Below the pieces are notes generated by a model. That model saw only the letters and a program-made list of their open reading frames with translations. It ran no database searches and was not told where the DNA came from. A program made the translations under genes and the position numbers. Shown one piece after another: positions 33,835 to 42,652 of a stretch of DNA of 64,000 nucleotides (its first letter is position 1; each line of letters opens with the position of its first letter). The stretch spans positions 2,728,001 to 2,792,000 of the forward strand of contig CBDCDL010000002.1 of the NCBI GenBank assembly GCA_965215345.1, in the 5' to 3' direction. This stretch comes from CATQHW01 sp965215345. Its GTDB lineage: Bacteria; Spirochaetota; Spirochaetia; SZUA-6; Bin103.

Positions 33835-36828
33835 TTGACGTACTTCCTCGAACGGGGCGCGCCGGTCACGCGCGCCCTGCGGGTGGCCCTGCTCCTGGCG
33901 CTGGCCCTGCCGGTTGCCGCTCAGGAGGCCGAAGACCTCTATCAACGGGGCGCCGACGCCTTCGCCGACGGTCTGTTCTCCAATGCGGTGCAGTCGTTCG
34001 ACACGCTGGCCGAACGCCATCCGGACTCGGAGTTGCGCGCGGACGCCACCTTCCTGCTCGCCCTCGCCCACTACCATCTGGGTCACTACGCGAATTCGTA
34101 CGACCTGCTGGGGTCGTTCGCCCGGTTGTTCCCGGACTCCGAGCACGTCGCGGTCCTCGGCCACTGGCAGGCGGCCATCCGCCTGGCGCAGGGGCGGGCG
34201 GCCGAGGCGGTCGAGCGGGCCGAGCGGCAACTGGAGCGCACGGACACACCCCCGGAGTACCGGTGGCGCACCCTGCTGCTGCACGCCACCGCACTGGAGC
34301 AGGATGGCCGCGCGGAGGATGCCGAGCGCGCCTACCTGGCCCTGGTCGACGAACTGCCGGCATCGCAGCAGGCCGACGCGCTGTTCCGGGCGGGACAGCT
34401 CGCCTACCAGGCCGGCCGCTATACGGAGGCGGCGGAGGCCTTCGGACGCATCGTGCTGGCGCATTCGGGCAGCCCCCGCGCGCCGCAGGCGCTGTACGCG
34501 CAGGCCGATGCCTCGCTGCTGGCCGGACAGCCCGCTGCAGCGGCGGAACGCTTCAGCCGGTACCTGGAACTGTTCCCCGAGGGTCCCCTGGCGGGAGCGG
34601 CGCTCAGGCGCCTTCCGTTCCTGTACCTGAGCATGGAGGAGTTCGCATCGGCGGCGCGGTGGGCCGACGCGGCGCTGGCGGAAGGGCACGCGGTCGACCT
34701 CGCCGCCCGGCTCCTTCAGGTCAAGGGTGAGGCGGCGCTGCAGCTCGGCGATCCGGCGCGCGCGGTCAGCGAGCTGACGGCAGCGTTGGCCGGCGGCCTC
34801 GATCCGGGCGACGCGCAACGGGCCGACTACTACCTGGCGCTTGCCTTTCTGCAGACCGGTCAGCGGGCGTCAGGGCTGGAGTCGCTGCAGGATGCCGGTG
34901 ACGGGCCGGACGCCGGCCTGGCGGCAGGCGCCATCCTGAACCGTGCCTATCTGCTGATCGAGGACGGGGCGCTGGAAGAGGGCGCGGCCGCGCTGGAGGA
35001 CTTCACGGAGCGGTTTCCCAACCATCCGCGCCTGACGGAGGCGCTGCAGGTTCTGGCGCGGACGCGGGAGGCGCTGGAGGACACGGAGGCGGCGCTCGAC
35101 GCCTGGGAGCGGCTGTGGCTGGTGGCGGAGGCGACGGACTCGACCGCCATGCTGGCTACCGCCGGCCCCGGGGACGTGTCGATGGCCGGGTTGCTGCGCG
35201 TGGCCGATGCCGCGGTCGCCGTCGACCAGGACACTCGTGCGCTCCGGGTACTCGCGGATCTGCGGGAGTTCGGGTCGGCTCCCGAGTCGCTGGAGGCGAT
35301 CTATCGCATCGGCCGCATCTACGGCGCGCGCGGCGAGCACAAGCGCGCCGCCAAGTTCTACCGGGAGGTCGTGGACGCCGGCCCGTCCGGGGAGCTCAAC
35401 TGGCGCGCCCGTCTGGCTCTGGGAGCGGAGCTGTACAACGCCGGAGCGTACGAAGAGGCGCTGATCTACCTGCGCGACGGGGACGGCGCCAGCGTCTGGG
35501 AACCGTATCGCCATCTGGCGCTGGGCCGCGTGTACTACCGACTGCGGCACTCGGACGAGGCGAACACCGCTCTGGCGGCGGCGGCGCAGGCACCCGATGC
35601 GGCGGTCGCCGTCGAAGCCTCCTACCTGTATGCCGCCGCCCATTATCAGGGCGGACGCTACGATCCGGCGCGCGACGCGTACCTGGCGTTCGCAGAGCGA
35701 TTCCCCGAGGCCGCTCAGGTGCCGTCGGCGTTCTACCGCGCCGCCCTCAGCGAACTGCGCATGGACCGGCCCGATCAGGCGCGTGATCTTCTCGTCACCG
35801 CCCTGGGGACCATCGAATCGCGGGAAGTCCGCGAGGGGCGGGGAATGGCGGCGGGGCAGGCCGGCGCCGGGACCGGCGGCGTCGACCTGGCGCAGGAGGT
35901 CCTGTACATGCTGGTGGAGGGTGCGCTCCTTGCCGGCAGCACCGATGAGGCGGGGGCCGCCCTGGAGAAGCTGCGGCAGCGGGCGCCGGCCGGCCTCATG
36001 GCGGCGGAGGCGGGTCTGCGGTACGGGGAGCACCTGATCGCGAACGGTCAGGAGGAAGCGGGCCTGCAGGTTCTGCAGCAGGTCGCGGCGGACGCCGGGG
36101 AGGACGGGCCCGGACGGCGGGCGCTGTCGTCCGCGGCGACGGCGGCGGAGGCGCTCGGCCGCCACGCCGACGCCGCCGATCTCCACTGGCGTACGCTGTT
36201 GGCCGCCCACGACACCGGCCTTCGCGAGCGGGCGCTCGAGGGGTTGCGCGCGAGCCTTCAGGCGATCGGCGCGGCGAGCGCCAGGCGCTACTATCTGGTT
36301 GCGGCGGTTTCCGACCAGGCCACGCTGCCCGCCGACGTGCGCGCTCGCGTGATGTACGACTACGCAATGCTGATCCTGCCGGACCAGCCGGGCGATGCCG
36401 TCTCGATCCTCGAGGAGGCGCTCCCCGATCTGAGCCCGGGGCCGGAACGGGACGACGGTTACTTCCTGCTCGCCGAGAGTTACCGGCAAGCCGGTGAGCC
36501 GCAGCGCGCGATCGATGCCTACCACGTGGTTTCGGAGGTCGCGGTAGCCGGCGGCGGCAGGCAGGCGGAGGCGCACCTGCGCCGGGCGCAGCTCATGGTG
36601 GAGACCGACGGCGAAGAGGCAGCCGCCGACGAGCTTGCGAACGTGGCGCTGAGGTTCCCCGGCGAGGCCGATGTCGCTGCCGAGGCGCTCTATCACGCCG
36701 TGGGGCTGTGGCGCGGCAGCGGCGGGGAACGGGCAGCCAACCGCCTGCAGAACCGGCTGTACGAACGCTACCCGGACAGCGAGTGGGCCGAGCGCCTGCG
36801 CAAGGAGCGGCGGGCCTCGGGAGGCTGA
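33835..36828 (+). CDS. Large secreted TPR-repeat protein
   Basis: A 997-residue protein with an N-terminal signal peptide (about 10-30, ending VAAQ-EAED) and tetratricopeptide-like helix pairs along almost all of its length. Examples are LYQRGADAFADGLFSNAVQSF, ALFRAGQLAYQAGRYTEAAEAF and AIYRIGRIYGARGEHKRAAKFY. It resembles YbgF/BamD-type envelope scaffolds in repeat style. The only start in frame is TTG 33835, one base after the clpC stop, so it is probably coupled to clpC. Partners are unknown. Confidence 0.78.
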   Translation: MTYFLERGAPVTRALRVALLLALALPVAAQEAEDLYQRGADAFADGLFSNAVQSFDTLAERHPDSELRADATFLLALAHYHLGHYANSYDLLGSFARLFPDSEHVAVLGHWQAAIRLAQGRAAEAVERAERQLERTDTPPEYRWRTLLLHATALEQDGRAEDAERAYLALVDELPASQQADALFRAGQLAYQAGRYTEAAEAFGRIVLAHSGSPRAPQALYAQADASLLAGQPAAAAERFSRYLELFPEGPLAGAALRRLPFLYLSMEEFASAARWADAALAEGHAVDLAARLLQVKGEAALQLGDPARAVSELTAALAGGLDPGDAQRADYYLALAFLQTGQRASGLESLQDAGDGPDAGLAAGAILNRAYLLIEDGALEEGAAALEDFTERFPNHPRLTEALQVLARTREALEDTEAALDAWERLWLVAEATDSTAMLATAGPGDVSMAGLLRVADAAVAVDQDTRALRVLADLREFGSAPESLEAIYRIGRIYGARGEHKRAAKFYREVVDAGPSGELNWRARLALGAELYNAGAYEEALIYLRDGDGASVWEPYRHLALGRVYYRLRHSDEANTALAAAAQAPDAAVAVEASYLYAAAHYQGGRYDPARDAYLAFAERFPEAAQVPSAFYRAALSELRMDRPDQARDLLVTALGTIESREVREGRGMAAGQAGAGTGGVDLAQEVLYMLVEGALLAGSTDEAGAALEKLRQRAPAGLMAAEAGLRYGEHLIANGQEEAGLQVLQQVAADAGEDGPGRRALSSAATAAEALGRHADAADLHWRTLLAAHDTGLRERALEGLRASLQAIGAASARRYYLVAAVSDQATLPADVRARVMYDYAMLILPDQPGDAVSILEEALPDLSPGPERDDGYFLLAESYRQAGEPQRAIDAYHVVSEVAVAGGGRQAEAHLRRAQLMVETDGEEAAADELANVALRFPGEADVAAEALYHAVGLWRGSGGERAANRLQNRLYERYPDSEWAERLRKERRASGG

Positions 36829-36849
36829 CGGCCGTCGGCCAGGCGGGCA

Positions 36850-38127
36850 CTACTCCTGGGAGCGCTGTTTCCGGACACGGCGTTGCAGAAGCACGGCCCG
36901 GTAGCCGCGCCGGCGCCGGTCCTGCCGTTTCGCTATCCCGCTCGCGGCGCGCCCACTCGAAGAATGCCGCTCACCTGGGGAGTGCTGCTCATGCAGTGAG
37001 CGCAGCGCCCGGTCGACGGGGGTGCTCGACCCGATCAGAAGCAGGCGGCCCTCGGGCGTCAGCAACGCGTCCACGGCTTCGGGCATCCATCGCCACCAGG
37101 GGCCGTCGGTCTCGCCGTGCGTGGCGACCACGGCGCTGAAGCGCGCGCTGAAGCGCTCGCTGAAGCGCGGGCCGGGTCCCGCGGCGTCGGCGATCGACGG
37201 AGCGTGCAGGCCGGCGGCGGCGACGCCGTTGCGCCGAAGGTTGTGGCGGGCGATCTCGATCTGCAGGAGGTCGCGGCTGCCGACGGTCATCGCCGGCTGC
37301 GCGCCTCCCGTCGCTGCCAGGCCGCACGCGGTGAGCCCCTGCCCCGGATTCCAGATCAGCACCCGGGGACCCAGGGCACTGCCGCACACCAGCGGCTCGG
37401 CGGCGCGCAGGGAGTAGGGGACGGCATCGAAGTCCGGCAGTCCCCAGGCCGTCTGCAACCGCACGGCGTGCCCGCCGTAGCGGAACTCCGCGTCGCCCCG
37501 CAGGTAGGCGGCAAGCCCGTCTTGGCCGGGTGGAGGGTCCATGGTTGCAGCCGCGGCCGTCTCGGCCACGAGGACCGTGTGCGCCCGCAACTCGCGCCGG
37601 TGCAGGATGCGCGCGCGCCCCTGCAGGGCTCGCTCGACCACGTGCTGCCGTGGCCGGATCACGACCAGGGCCAGATGGCCCTCCGGAGCCGCGGCGGCGG
37701 CCTGGCGCACCAGCAGGCGGAGCACGGGTTCACCCACCTTGGCCGGCAGGTTGGCCGCGATCAGGTCGAACGGGCCGCAGGCCGCAGGAGCGCCCAGACA
37801 GCCGATCGCGGCGGCGCGCGACCCGTCATTCTCCCGTGCGTTGAGAGCGCTGACGGCGACCGCCAGCGCGTCTCGGTCGCTCAGGACGACGTGTGCGCGC
37901 GGCCACAGACGCGACAGCGCCACCCCGATGACCCCGCTTCCGCAGCCCAGGTCCAGCGCGCGCCGAACCGGCAGGTCTCCGAGACGTTCGGCGGTCGTAT
38001 CCAGGAGCGCGCGTGTACCGGTATCGATGTCGTCTCCGCTGAACAGCGACTGCGACAACCAGAACTGCAGACCTCCCCCGGCCCAGGGAAGGACGACCCG
38101 CTTGTGCAGGAGCCCGTGCGCCCGCAA
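36850..38127 (-). CDS. RsmC/RlmG-like double methyltransferase-fold protein
   Basis: 425 residues from TTG 38127; the open frame continues upstream but overlaps efp, so the start is uncertain. The first half has a complete SAM-binding motif, RRALDLGCGSGVIGVALSR, then the catalytic-type loop FDLIAANLPAKVG (usual NPP becomes NLP). The second half repeats the fold without a proper SAM loop (RVLIWNPGQGLTACGLAATGG). In RsmC/RlmG one half is catalytic and the other degenerate, but there the catalytic half is usually C-terminal; here it looks N-terminal. It follows epmA and efp on the same strand. The basic C-terminus may bind RNA. Confidence 0.6.
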   Translation of the reverse strand: MRAHGLLHKRVVLPWAGGGLQFWLSQSLFSGDDIDTGTRALLDTTAERLGDLPVRRALDLGCGSGVIGVALSRLWPRAHVVLSDRDALAVAVSALNARENDGSRAAAIGCLGAPAACGPFDLIAANLPAKVGEPVLRLLVRQAAAAAPEGHLALVVIRPRQHVVERALQGRARILHRRELRAHTVLVAETAAAATMDPPPGQDGLAAYLRGDAEFRYGGHAVRLQTAWGLPDFDAVPYSLRAAEPLVCGSALGPRVLIWNPGQGLTACGLAATGGAQPAMTVGSRDLLQIEIARHNLRRNGVAAAGLHAPSIADAAGPGPRFSERFSARFSAVVATHGETDGPWWRWMPEAVDALLTPEGRLLLIGSSTPVDRALRSLHEQHSPGERHSSSGRAASGIAKRQDRRRRGYRAVLLQRRVRKQRSQE

Positions 38128-38198
38128 CGCGGCAGCCGAGGGTGCTCCCTCCCCAGGGGGCTCGACAGGGGCTGCGCGGTCGTCGGTGATGGTTGGGG

Positions 38199-38756
38199 TC
38201 AGGCCCGTTCGACGTACGCGCCCGTGGTCGTGTTGACGACGATGCGGTCGCCGGTCTTGATGAACAGCGGGACCTGCAGCGTCAGGCCGGTCTCCGTGGT
38301 GGCCGGCTTGGTGGCGCCCGTGGCGGTGTCGCCGCGTTCGGCGTGCGGCGCGTCGGTCACCTCCAGCTTCATCTTCAGCGGAAGCTGCACTGCGAGCGGA
38401 TCCTCTCCCCACATCAGCACCTGATAGGACTCGCCCTCCTTCAGGAAGCGGGTGACGCCCTCATCGACGCTGGTTGCGGGAACGTTGAACTGATCGTAGG
38501 AAGCGACATCCATGAACACCAGGTGATCGGCATCCGAGTACAGATACTGCGCGTCCCGCGCCTCCACGTCGGCTTCCTCGACCGTCTCATGCGACTTGAT
38601 CACTTCGCGGATCACCTGTCCGGTGCGTGCGTGCTTGAGCTTCAGCCGGACGAATGCCGATCCCTTGCCCGGATTGACGAACTCGCGATCGGTGACCAGG
38701 TAGGGGTCTCCCCGGAACAGCACGTGTATTCCCTTGTCGATAGCGCCTGCTTTCAT
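38199..38756 (-). CDS. efp: Elongation factor P
   Basis: EF-P relieves ribosome stalling at polyproline. It has 185 residues from ATG 38756. The N-terminal KOW-like domain has VNPGKGSAFVRLKLK, in which Lys31 is the site lysylated by EpmA in other bacteria. The OB domains follow, ending GDRIVVNTTTGAYVERA. Upstream on the same strand is epmA, 44 nt away, supporting lysylation of this copy. An epmB gene, which makes the beta-lysine, is not in this window. Confidence 0.95.
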   Translation of the reverse strand: MKAGAIDKGIHVLFRGDPYLVTDREFVNPGKGSAFVRLKLKHARTGQVIREVIKSHETVEEADVEARDAQYLYSDADHLVFMDVASYDQFNVPATSVDEGVTRFLKEGESYQVLMWGEDPLAVQLPLKMKLEVTDAPHAERGDTATGATKPATTETGLTLQVPLFIKTGDRIVVNTTTGAYVERA

Positions 38757-38776
38757 TTCGCCTTGAACCGCCCGGA

Positions 38777-38814
38777 CCCTATCACAGCCGGACCGCCCTA
38801 TCACAGCCGGACCG
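38777..38814 (-). repeat. 19-bp perfect tandem duplication at the epmA stop
   Basis: CCCTATCACAGCCGGACCG occurs at 38777-38795 and again at 38796-38814. The epmA stop codon (38801-38803) lies within the second unit, so the duplication changed the 3' end without altering the protein. Confidence 0.85.
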
Positions 38815-39787
38815 CATGGTGCAGCGGAAAGGGGATCACCTGGCTGATCTCCTGCCGCCGATCGAGCGCCATGATCAGCCGTTCCACGCCGAGCGCCACG
38901 CCGGCGCAGATCTCCGGGCCGCCGCGCGCCTCATCGGCCATCGCCCGGTCGGGGGGGTGAGGGATCATGGCGGTGCGACGCTTCCGTGCATCCTCCCGCT
39001 CGATGACCCGAGCCAGCCGTTCGGCGTCGGTCTCTTCCTGGAAACAGTTGGCGACCTCCAATCCCCGCGCGTACAGTTCCCATCGTCGGCAGTACGGGGT
39101 GTCCGTGATCGGCTGTGCGAAGGTGGGCACGCGGCGCGGATACTCGGAGACGACCGTACCGCGGTCGTCGGGCAGGCCAGGCTCCACCGCGGCCAGCCAG
39201 ACGCGGTTGAATACCTGCTCCCAGGTATCGTCGCCGGCGGTGCGCACGCCCGCCGACTCCGCCGCGCGACGGAAGCGGTCCCGGTCGTCGACGGCGTCCA
39301 GATCGATCCCGGCGGCCTGCAGCACGGCGTCGCGGACCGTGATGCGGTCGAACGGGACCGGCAGCGGCGCCTCGGCCGGCAGCGACGACACGAGCCGCTC
39401 CAGCCGCGCCACCTCGGTCAGATATTCGCTGCCGGGCGAATACCACTCCAGCATGGTGAACTCCGGACTGTGCGTACGGTCCAGCTCGGCGCCGTTGCGG
39501 AACGCGGGGGCGAGCTGGAAGATCGGCCCCGATCCCAGGGCGATGAGCCGGCGCATGTGGCGTTCCGGCGACGGGCTCAGGTACAGCGGCAGGCCGTCGT
39601 CCCGGGCGCGTTCCGTTCCCGGGCGATGCAGCCGCGTTGCGAACACCTCGATGGCAGGCTCCGGGAGCAGCGTGGGGGAAGCGAGCGGCGTGCACACCTC
39701 GAGGTAGCCGGCGTCGGCGAAGAAGGCGCGGATGGCCGTCAGGATCCGGGTGTGTCGGAGCGAGCGAGCGAGCGGCGATCCCGTCAT
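38801..39787 (-). CDS. epmA: EF-P--(R)-beta-lysine ligase EpmA
   Basis: A truncated class II lysyl-tRNA synthetase homologue that attaches beta-lysine to EF-P. It has 328 residues with no anticodon-binding domain, as in the family. Motif 2 is FQLAPAFRNGAELDRTHSPEF, with TMLEWY after it; motif 3 is GVALGVERLIMAL. RGLEVANCFQEETDAE matches the substrate pocket region. It lies directly upstream of efp in the same direction. The short N-terminus and absent OB domain make a true LysRS unlikely. Confidence 0.93.
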   Translation of the reverse strand: MTGSPLARSLRHTRILTAIRAFFADAGYLEVCTPLASPTLLPEPAIEVFATRLHRPGTERARDDGLPLYLSPSPERHMRRLIALGSGPIFQLAPAFRNGAELDRTHSPEFTMLEWYSPGSEYLTEVARLERLVSSLPAEAPLPVPFDRITVRDAVLQAAGIDLDAVDDRDRFRRAAESAGVRTAGDDTWEQVFNRVWLAAVEPGLPDDRGTVVSEYPRRVPTFAQPITDTPYCRRWELYARGLEVANCFQEETDAERLARVIEREDARKRRTAMIPHPPDRAMADEARGGPEICAGVALGVERLIMALDRRQEISQVIPFPLHHAVRL

Positions 39788-39826
39788 GGCGGGGTCCTGC
39801 GGGTGCGGCCCGGTGCCCGACGACTG

Positions 39827-39960
39827 CCGCTTGCGCGGCAGTCCGGCACACTTCTATCGCCCCGAAGATCGTCGCCTTCGGCTCCGTTCTTCGGCCCATC
39901 CCCACCGGTATGGTAGTGTGCCGGACTCCCGCTTGCGCGGCAGTCCGGCACACTACTATA
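39827..39960. repeat. Dispersed hairpin element, copy B
   Basis: The sequence CCGCTTGCGCGGCAGTCCGGCACACT occurs at about 39827 and again at about 39929. Between them is the module CGCCCCGAA to GGCCCATCCCCACC (39858-39906) shared with copy A. The right part is a perfect 14-bp hairpin, TAGTGTGCCGGACT (39914-39927) with AGTCCGGCACACTA (39942-39955), and a loop CCCGCTTGCGCGGC. It lies between divergent epmA and rnz. Confidence 0.8.
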
Positions 39961-40011
39961 CTCCCGCGTCCGGACACCCCGGGTGGTTACGCACCGTACT
40001 GCCATCTGCGC

Positions 40012-40938
40012 ATGAACCTCGATATCTTCGTCCTCGGCACCGGTGGCATGATGCCGCTGCCGGGCCGCGGCCTGACCTCCGTGCTCGTGCGCCGCGAAGG
40101 CGACCTGCTGCTGTTCGACTGCGGCGAGGGCACGCAGGTCGCATTCCGCCGCCTCAACTTGAAGTGGAAGAAGATCACGAGCATCTTCATATCTCACACG
40201 CACGCGGACCACGTTACCGGACTGCCGGGAATGCTGTCGCTGTCGTCGCAGGTCGACCGCTCGGATCCGCTGTACATTTACGGCCCCCCGCGCATCCGGC
40301 AGTACGTCGAGCAGACCCTGCGCGTGCTGGATATCTACATCAACTACGAGATCATCGTGCACGAGTTCTACGACGACGTCACCGTGATGCAGGGTGACGG
40401 ATACCGCGTCGACTCGCTGCGCGTCCGGCACACCAAGCCCTGCCTTGGTTACCGGCTGGTGGAGGAGTCTCGTCCCGGACAGTTTCATCCCGAGCAGGCG
40501 GTCGCCGCCAGCGTTCCACGCGGACCGCTGTGGTCGACGCTGCAGCGTGGCGAAGCGGTGACGCTGGATGACGGCACCGTGGTGGAGCCGGAAACCGTGG
40601 TCGGGCCGCCGCGCCCCGGACGCACCTTCAGCTTCGTCACCGATACGGCGGCCTTTCCCGGTCTGGCCCCGTTCGTGGCCGGATCCGACCTGCTGATCTG
40701 TGAGGGCATGTTCTGCGCCGACCTTGCCGCCGACGCCGGCGCCAAGAAGCACCTCACCGCGCAGCAGGCGGGCCGAATCGCCTGCACGGCCGGGGTGGGA
40801 CGCATGGGATTGATCCACTACAGTCCGCGCTACACCGAGCGCGACCTCCGTCAACTGGTCGGCGAGGCACGTTCGGAATTCGCGGAGTCATTCCTGACTC
40901 GGGATCTGCAGGAGTTGAGCTTGCCGTACCGGGAGTGA
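40012..40938 (+). CDS. rnz: Ribonuclease Z
   Basis: tRNA 3' processing endonuclease of the metallo-beta-lactamase fold. It starts MNLDIFVLGTGGMMP with ATG 40012. The metal motif is SHTHADHVTGLPG (about residues 62-74), with further ligands in VRHTKPCLGYRL, TDTAAFPG and LIHYSPRYTERDL. It has 308 residues, full length. Some tRNA genes here lack an encoded CCA, which fits a need for RNase Z plus a CCA-adding enzyme. Confidence 0.93.
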   Translation: MNLDIFVLGTGGMMPLPGRGLTSVLVRREGDLLLFDCGEGTQVAFRRLNLKWKKITSIFISHTHADHVTGLPGMLSLSSQVDRSDPLYIYGPPRIRQYVEQTLRVLDIYINYEIIVHEFYDDVTVMQGDGYRVDSLRVRHTKPCLGYRLVEESRPGQFHPEQAVAASVPRGPLWSTLQRGEAVTLDDGTVVEPETVVGPPRPGRTFSFVTDTAAFPGLAPFVAGSDLLICEGMFCADLAADAGAKKHLTAQQAGRIACTAGVGRMGLIHYSPRYTERDLRQLVGEARSEFAESFLTRDLQELSLPYRE

Positions 40939-40995
40939 CGATCCCGGTACGCAGGAAAGGTGGGATCCAGGCGTGCTGAAACCGGCCGCGGGCGC

Positions 40996-41412
40996 TCAGT
41001 CCGAGTCTTCTTCGCGACCGGCACGAAGTTCCCGAACCTCGCGCCGCAGGTCGGCAATCGCCGAGTGAATGGCGCGCAACTCCCGCTCGATGCCGGCGGG
41101 AGGCATTCCGGCGGGAGGCGCTCCGCCGGGAGGCGCTCCGCCGGGAGGCGCTCCGCCGGGAGGCGCTCCGCCGGGAGGCGCTGCCCCGGCCGCCATGGCG
41201 GCAGCGGGGTCCGGATCTCCGGCACCGTCCTCCCCGCCGGGTTTCGTCAGTTCGGCCGCCAGCGGAACCGGGCCGACGGGGCCGGAGACCGACAGCGACC
41301 AGCGCTTGACCCAGACCCCACTGCCGGCGTCGATGGCTCCCGCAGGTTCGGAGACGCGCTGCGCGGCGCGGTCACTGTCGGCTGCGTGTGCACTGTCGGC
41401 TGCGTGTGGCAT
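40996..41412 (-). CDS. Small protein with Pro-Gly repeats and C-terminal coiled coil
   Basis: A 138-codon frame from ATG 41412. The middle carries five tandem GAPPG units, and the end is a likely coiled coil (IERELRAIHSAIADLRREV) closed by an acidic REEDSD tail. I do not recognise it. The opposite strand is also open through the repeat because it is GC-rich, so strand choice is uncertain; the coiled-coil heptads favour this one. Confidence 0.45.
   Translation of the reverse strand: MPHAADSAHAADSDRAAQRVSEPAGAIDAGSGVWVKRWSLSVSGPVGPVPLAAELTKPGGEDGAGDPDPAAAMAAGAAPPGGAPPGGAPPGGAPPGGAPPAGMPPAGIERELRAIHSAIADLRREVRELRAGREEDSD
41097..41182. repeat. 15-bp tandem array
   Basis: About five near-identical copies of CCGGGAGGCGCTCCG in a row, with a diverged first copy. 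On the minus strand this encodes the GAPPG units. Contiguous copies without spacers rule out a CRISPR. Confidence 0.85.
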
Positions 41413-41565
41413 GTCCGGAGCGTCGACGGGCCGTTCCCCGGGTCGGCGGCTTCCTCCAGTATGAGTCCGCCGCAGGCCGTGGTGTCAACGGAAAGGTCGC
41501 ACCTCCGCTCTCAACGCGGGCCAAGCGCGTGCCGACCATCAAGAGGATAGGGCACAACGGCAGGG

Positions 41566-42138
41566 ATGGGAATGCTTCGCGGTCTGTCGTGCGCGGTCAC
41601 CGCCTACTTCGTGTACACCGTCCTGAACCTCGTGACCGTCGCTATCGCGATGGACCGCATGCAGGAGCACCGGGAAGCGCTGCAACGGAACGTGGAGGCG
41701 CTGAAGGAGATCAACCAGCACCTGCAGGCGGAGTTCGACGCGCTGTCCACCAGCCCCGATCTGATCAGGCTGTACGCGCGGGATCTCGGCCTGTATGCGC
41801 CCGGCGAGCGGGTGATCCGCCTGCAGGGTACCGGCGAACGATCCACGTTCCATGAAGCGGGCTCCGTGGTGACGGAGAGCGCGCCGCCGAAGGCGCCCCG
41901 CCTGGCGTTTCTTCTGACCGGCCTGGCCGTGGGAGGGCTGCTCTATGTGCGACTCAGGTTCCGTGAACGATCGCCGGGCGATAAGCGATCGCCGGGCGAT
42001 AAGCGATCGCCGAGCGATAAGCGATCGCGGCGCGATGAACGACCGCGCCGCCACCGTGCTGCCCGCACGTCACCGCGGGATCATGCCGATCTGCTGCCGC
42101 GTGCTGCGTCGTGGCGGGCTGGCGGTCCTGCCCGGTGA
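41566..42138 (+). CDS. FtsB/DivIC-like membrane protein
   Basis: 190 residues: a short cytoplasmic start, transmembrane helix (about 8-28), coiled coil (about 30-66; MQEHREALQRNVEALKEINQH), then a segment SPDLIRLYARDLGLYAPGERVIRL typical of the FtsB/DivIC septum-formation family. A second hydrophobic helix (about 110-128) is unusual for FtsB. The C-terminus is an arginine-rich tail built on repeats of SPGDKR. It starts at ATG 41566 or 41572 and overlaps the sua5 gene. Confidence 0.65.
   Translation: MGMLRGLSCAVTAYFVYTVLNLVTVAIAMDRMQEHREALQRNVEALKEINQHLQAEFDALSTSPDLIRLYARDLGLYAPGERVIRLQGTGERSTFHEAGSVVTESAPPKAPRLAFLLTGLAVGGLLYVRLRFRERSPGDKRSPGDKRSPSDKRSRRDERPRRHRAARTSPRDHADLLPRAASWRAGGPAR
41968..42039 (+). 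repeat. 18-bp tandem repeat spanning the FtsB-like/sua5 overlap
   Basis: Four copies of CGATCGCCGGGCGATAAG at 41968, 41986, 42004 and 42022; the first two are identical, the third has one change and the fourth is diverged. One frame reads SPGDKR; another reads AISDRR and leads to the sua5 ATG. Each unit is itself nearly palindromic (CGATCGCCGGGCGAT). Confidence 0.85.
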
Positions 42139-42628
42139 CACGATCTACGGCCTGATCGGCGCCGCCCCGGCGGCCGAGGCGCGCATCCGGCGGACCAAGA
42201 GCCGGGCGGAAGACCGGCCGCTCCTTGTGCTGATTCCCGACCGGACCTGGCTGTGGCGCTGCGGGGTTGCGGGCGAGCCTCCGGAACGCCTGCTGGGGTA
42301 CTGGCCGGGAGCGCTGACCATCGTGCTGCCGCGTGCCGGCGGCGGGACCGTCGGGGTGCGCGTGCCGGACGATCCGTTCCTGTGCCGGCTGGCGCGCTGC
42401 GTGGGCGCGCCGCTGTTTTCGACCAGCGTCAACCGTTCGGGGCATCCCTCGCTGGCGCGGGTGAGCCAGATCGTGGCCGCGTTCGGCGCATCGGTGGACC
42501 TGATCGTCGACGGAGGCGAGCTCGGCTCTCCCGTGCCGTCGACCGTGGTCGATGCCACCACACGGCCCTGCCGGCTGCTCAGGCACGGTTCGGTCGATCT
42601 GCCCGCGGAGGTGCTGGCCCGTCCCTGA
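42035..42628 (+). CDS. L-threonylcarbamoyladenylate synthase (Sua5/TsaC/YrdC)
   Basis: Makes threonylcarbamoyl-AMP for the t6A37 modification of ANN-reading tRNAs. It has a YrdC domain of 197 residues with LPGDTIYGLIG, KSRAEDRPLLVLIPD, PGALTIVLPRAGGGTVGVRVPDD and FSTSVNRSGHPSLAR. Length fits TsaC rather than the longer Sua5. ATG 42035 is chosen; the frame continues up to 41945 through the 18-bp repeats, adding a DRRAIS repeat that is not in the family. Confidence 0.88.
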   Translation: MNDRAATVLPARHRGIMPICCRVLRRGGLAVLPGDTIYGLIGAAPAAEARIRRTKSRAEDRPLLVLIPDRTWLWRCGVAGEPPERLLGYWPGALTIVLPRAGGGTVGVRVPDDPFLCRLARCVGAPLFSTSVNRSGHPSLARVSQIVAAFGASVDLIVDGGELGSPVPSTVVDATTRPCRLLRHGSVDLPAEVLARP

Positions 42629-42652
42629 GGCTGCCCGTTCCCTGAAGGGTGC

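Noticed and set aside
41097..41182. Possible CRISPR array
   Set aside because: The 15-bp copies are contiguous, with no unique spacers and no cas genes nearby.
40851..41225. Minus-strand frame with PAERL repeats
   Set aside because: It is another frame of the GAPPG repeat, overlaps the rnz end and has no coiled coil or other support.
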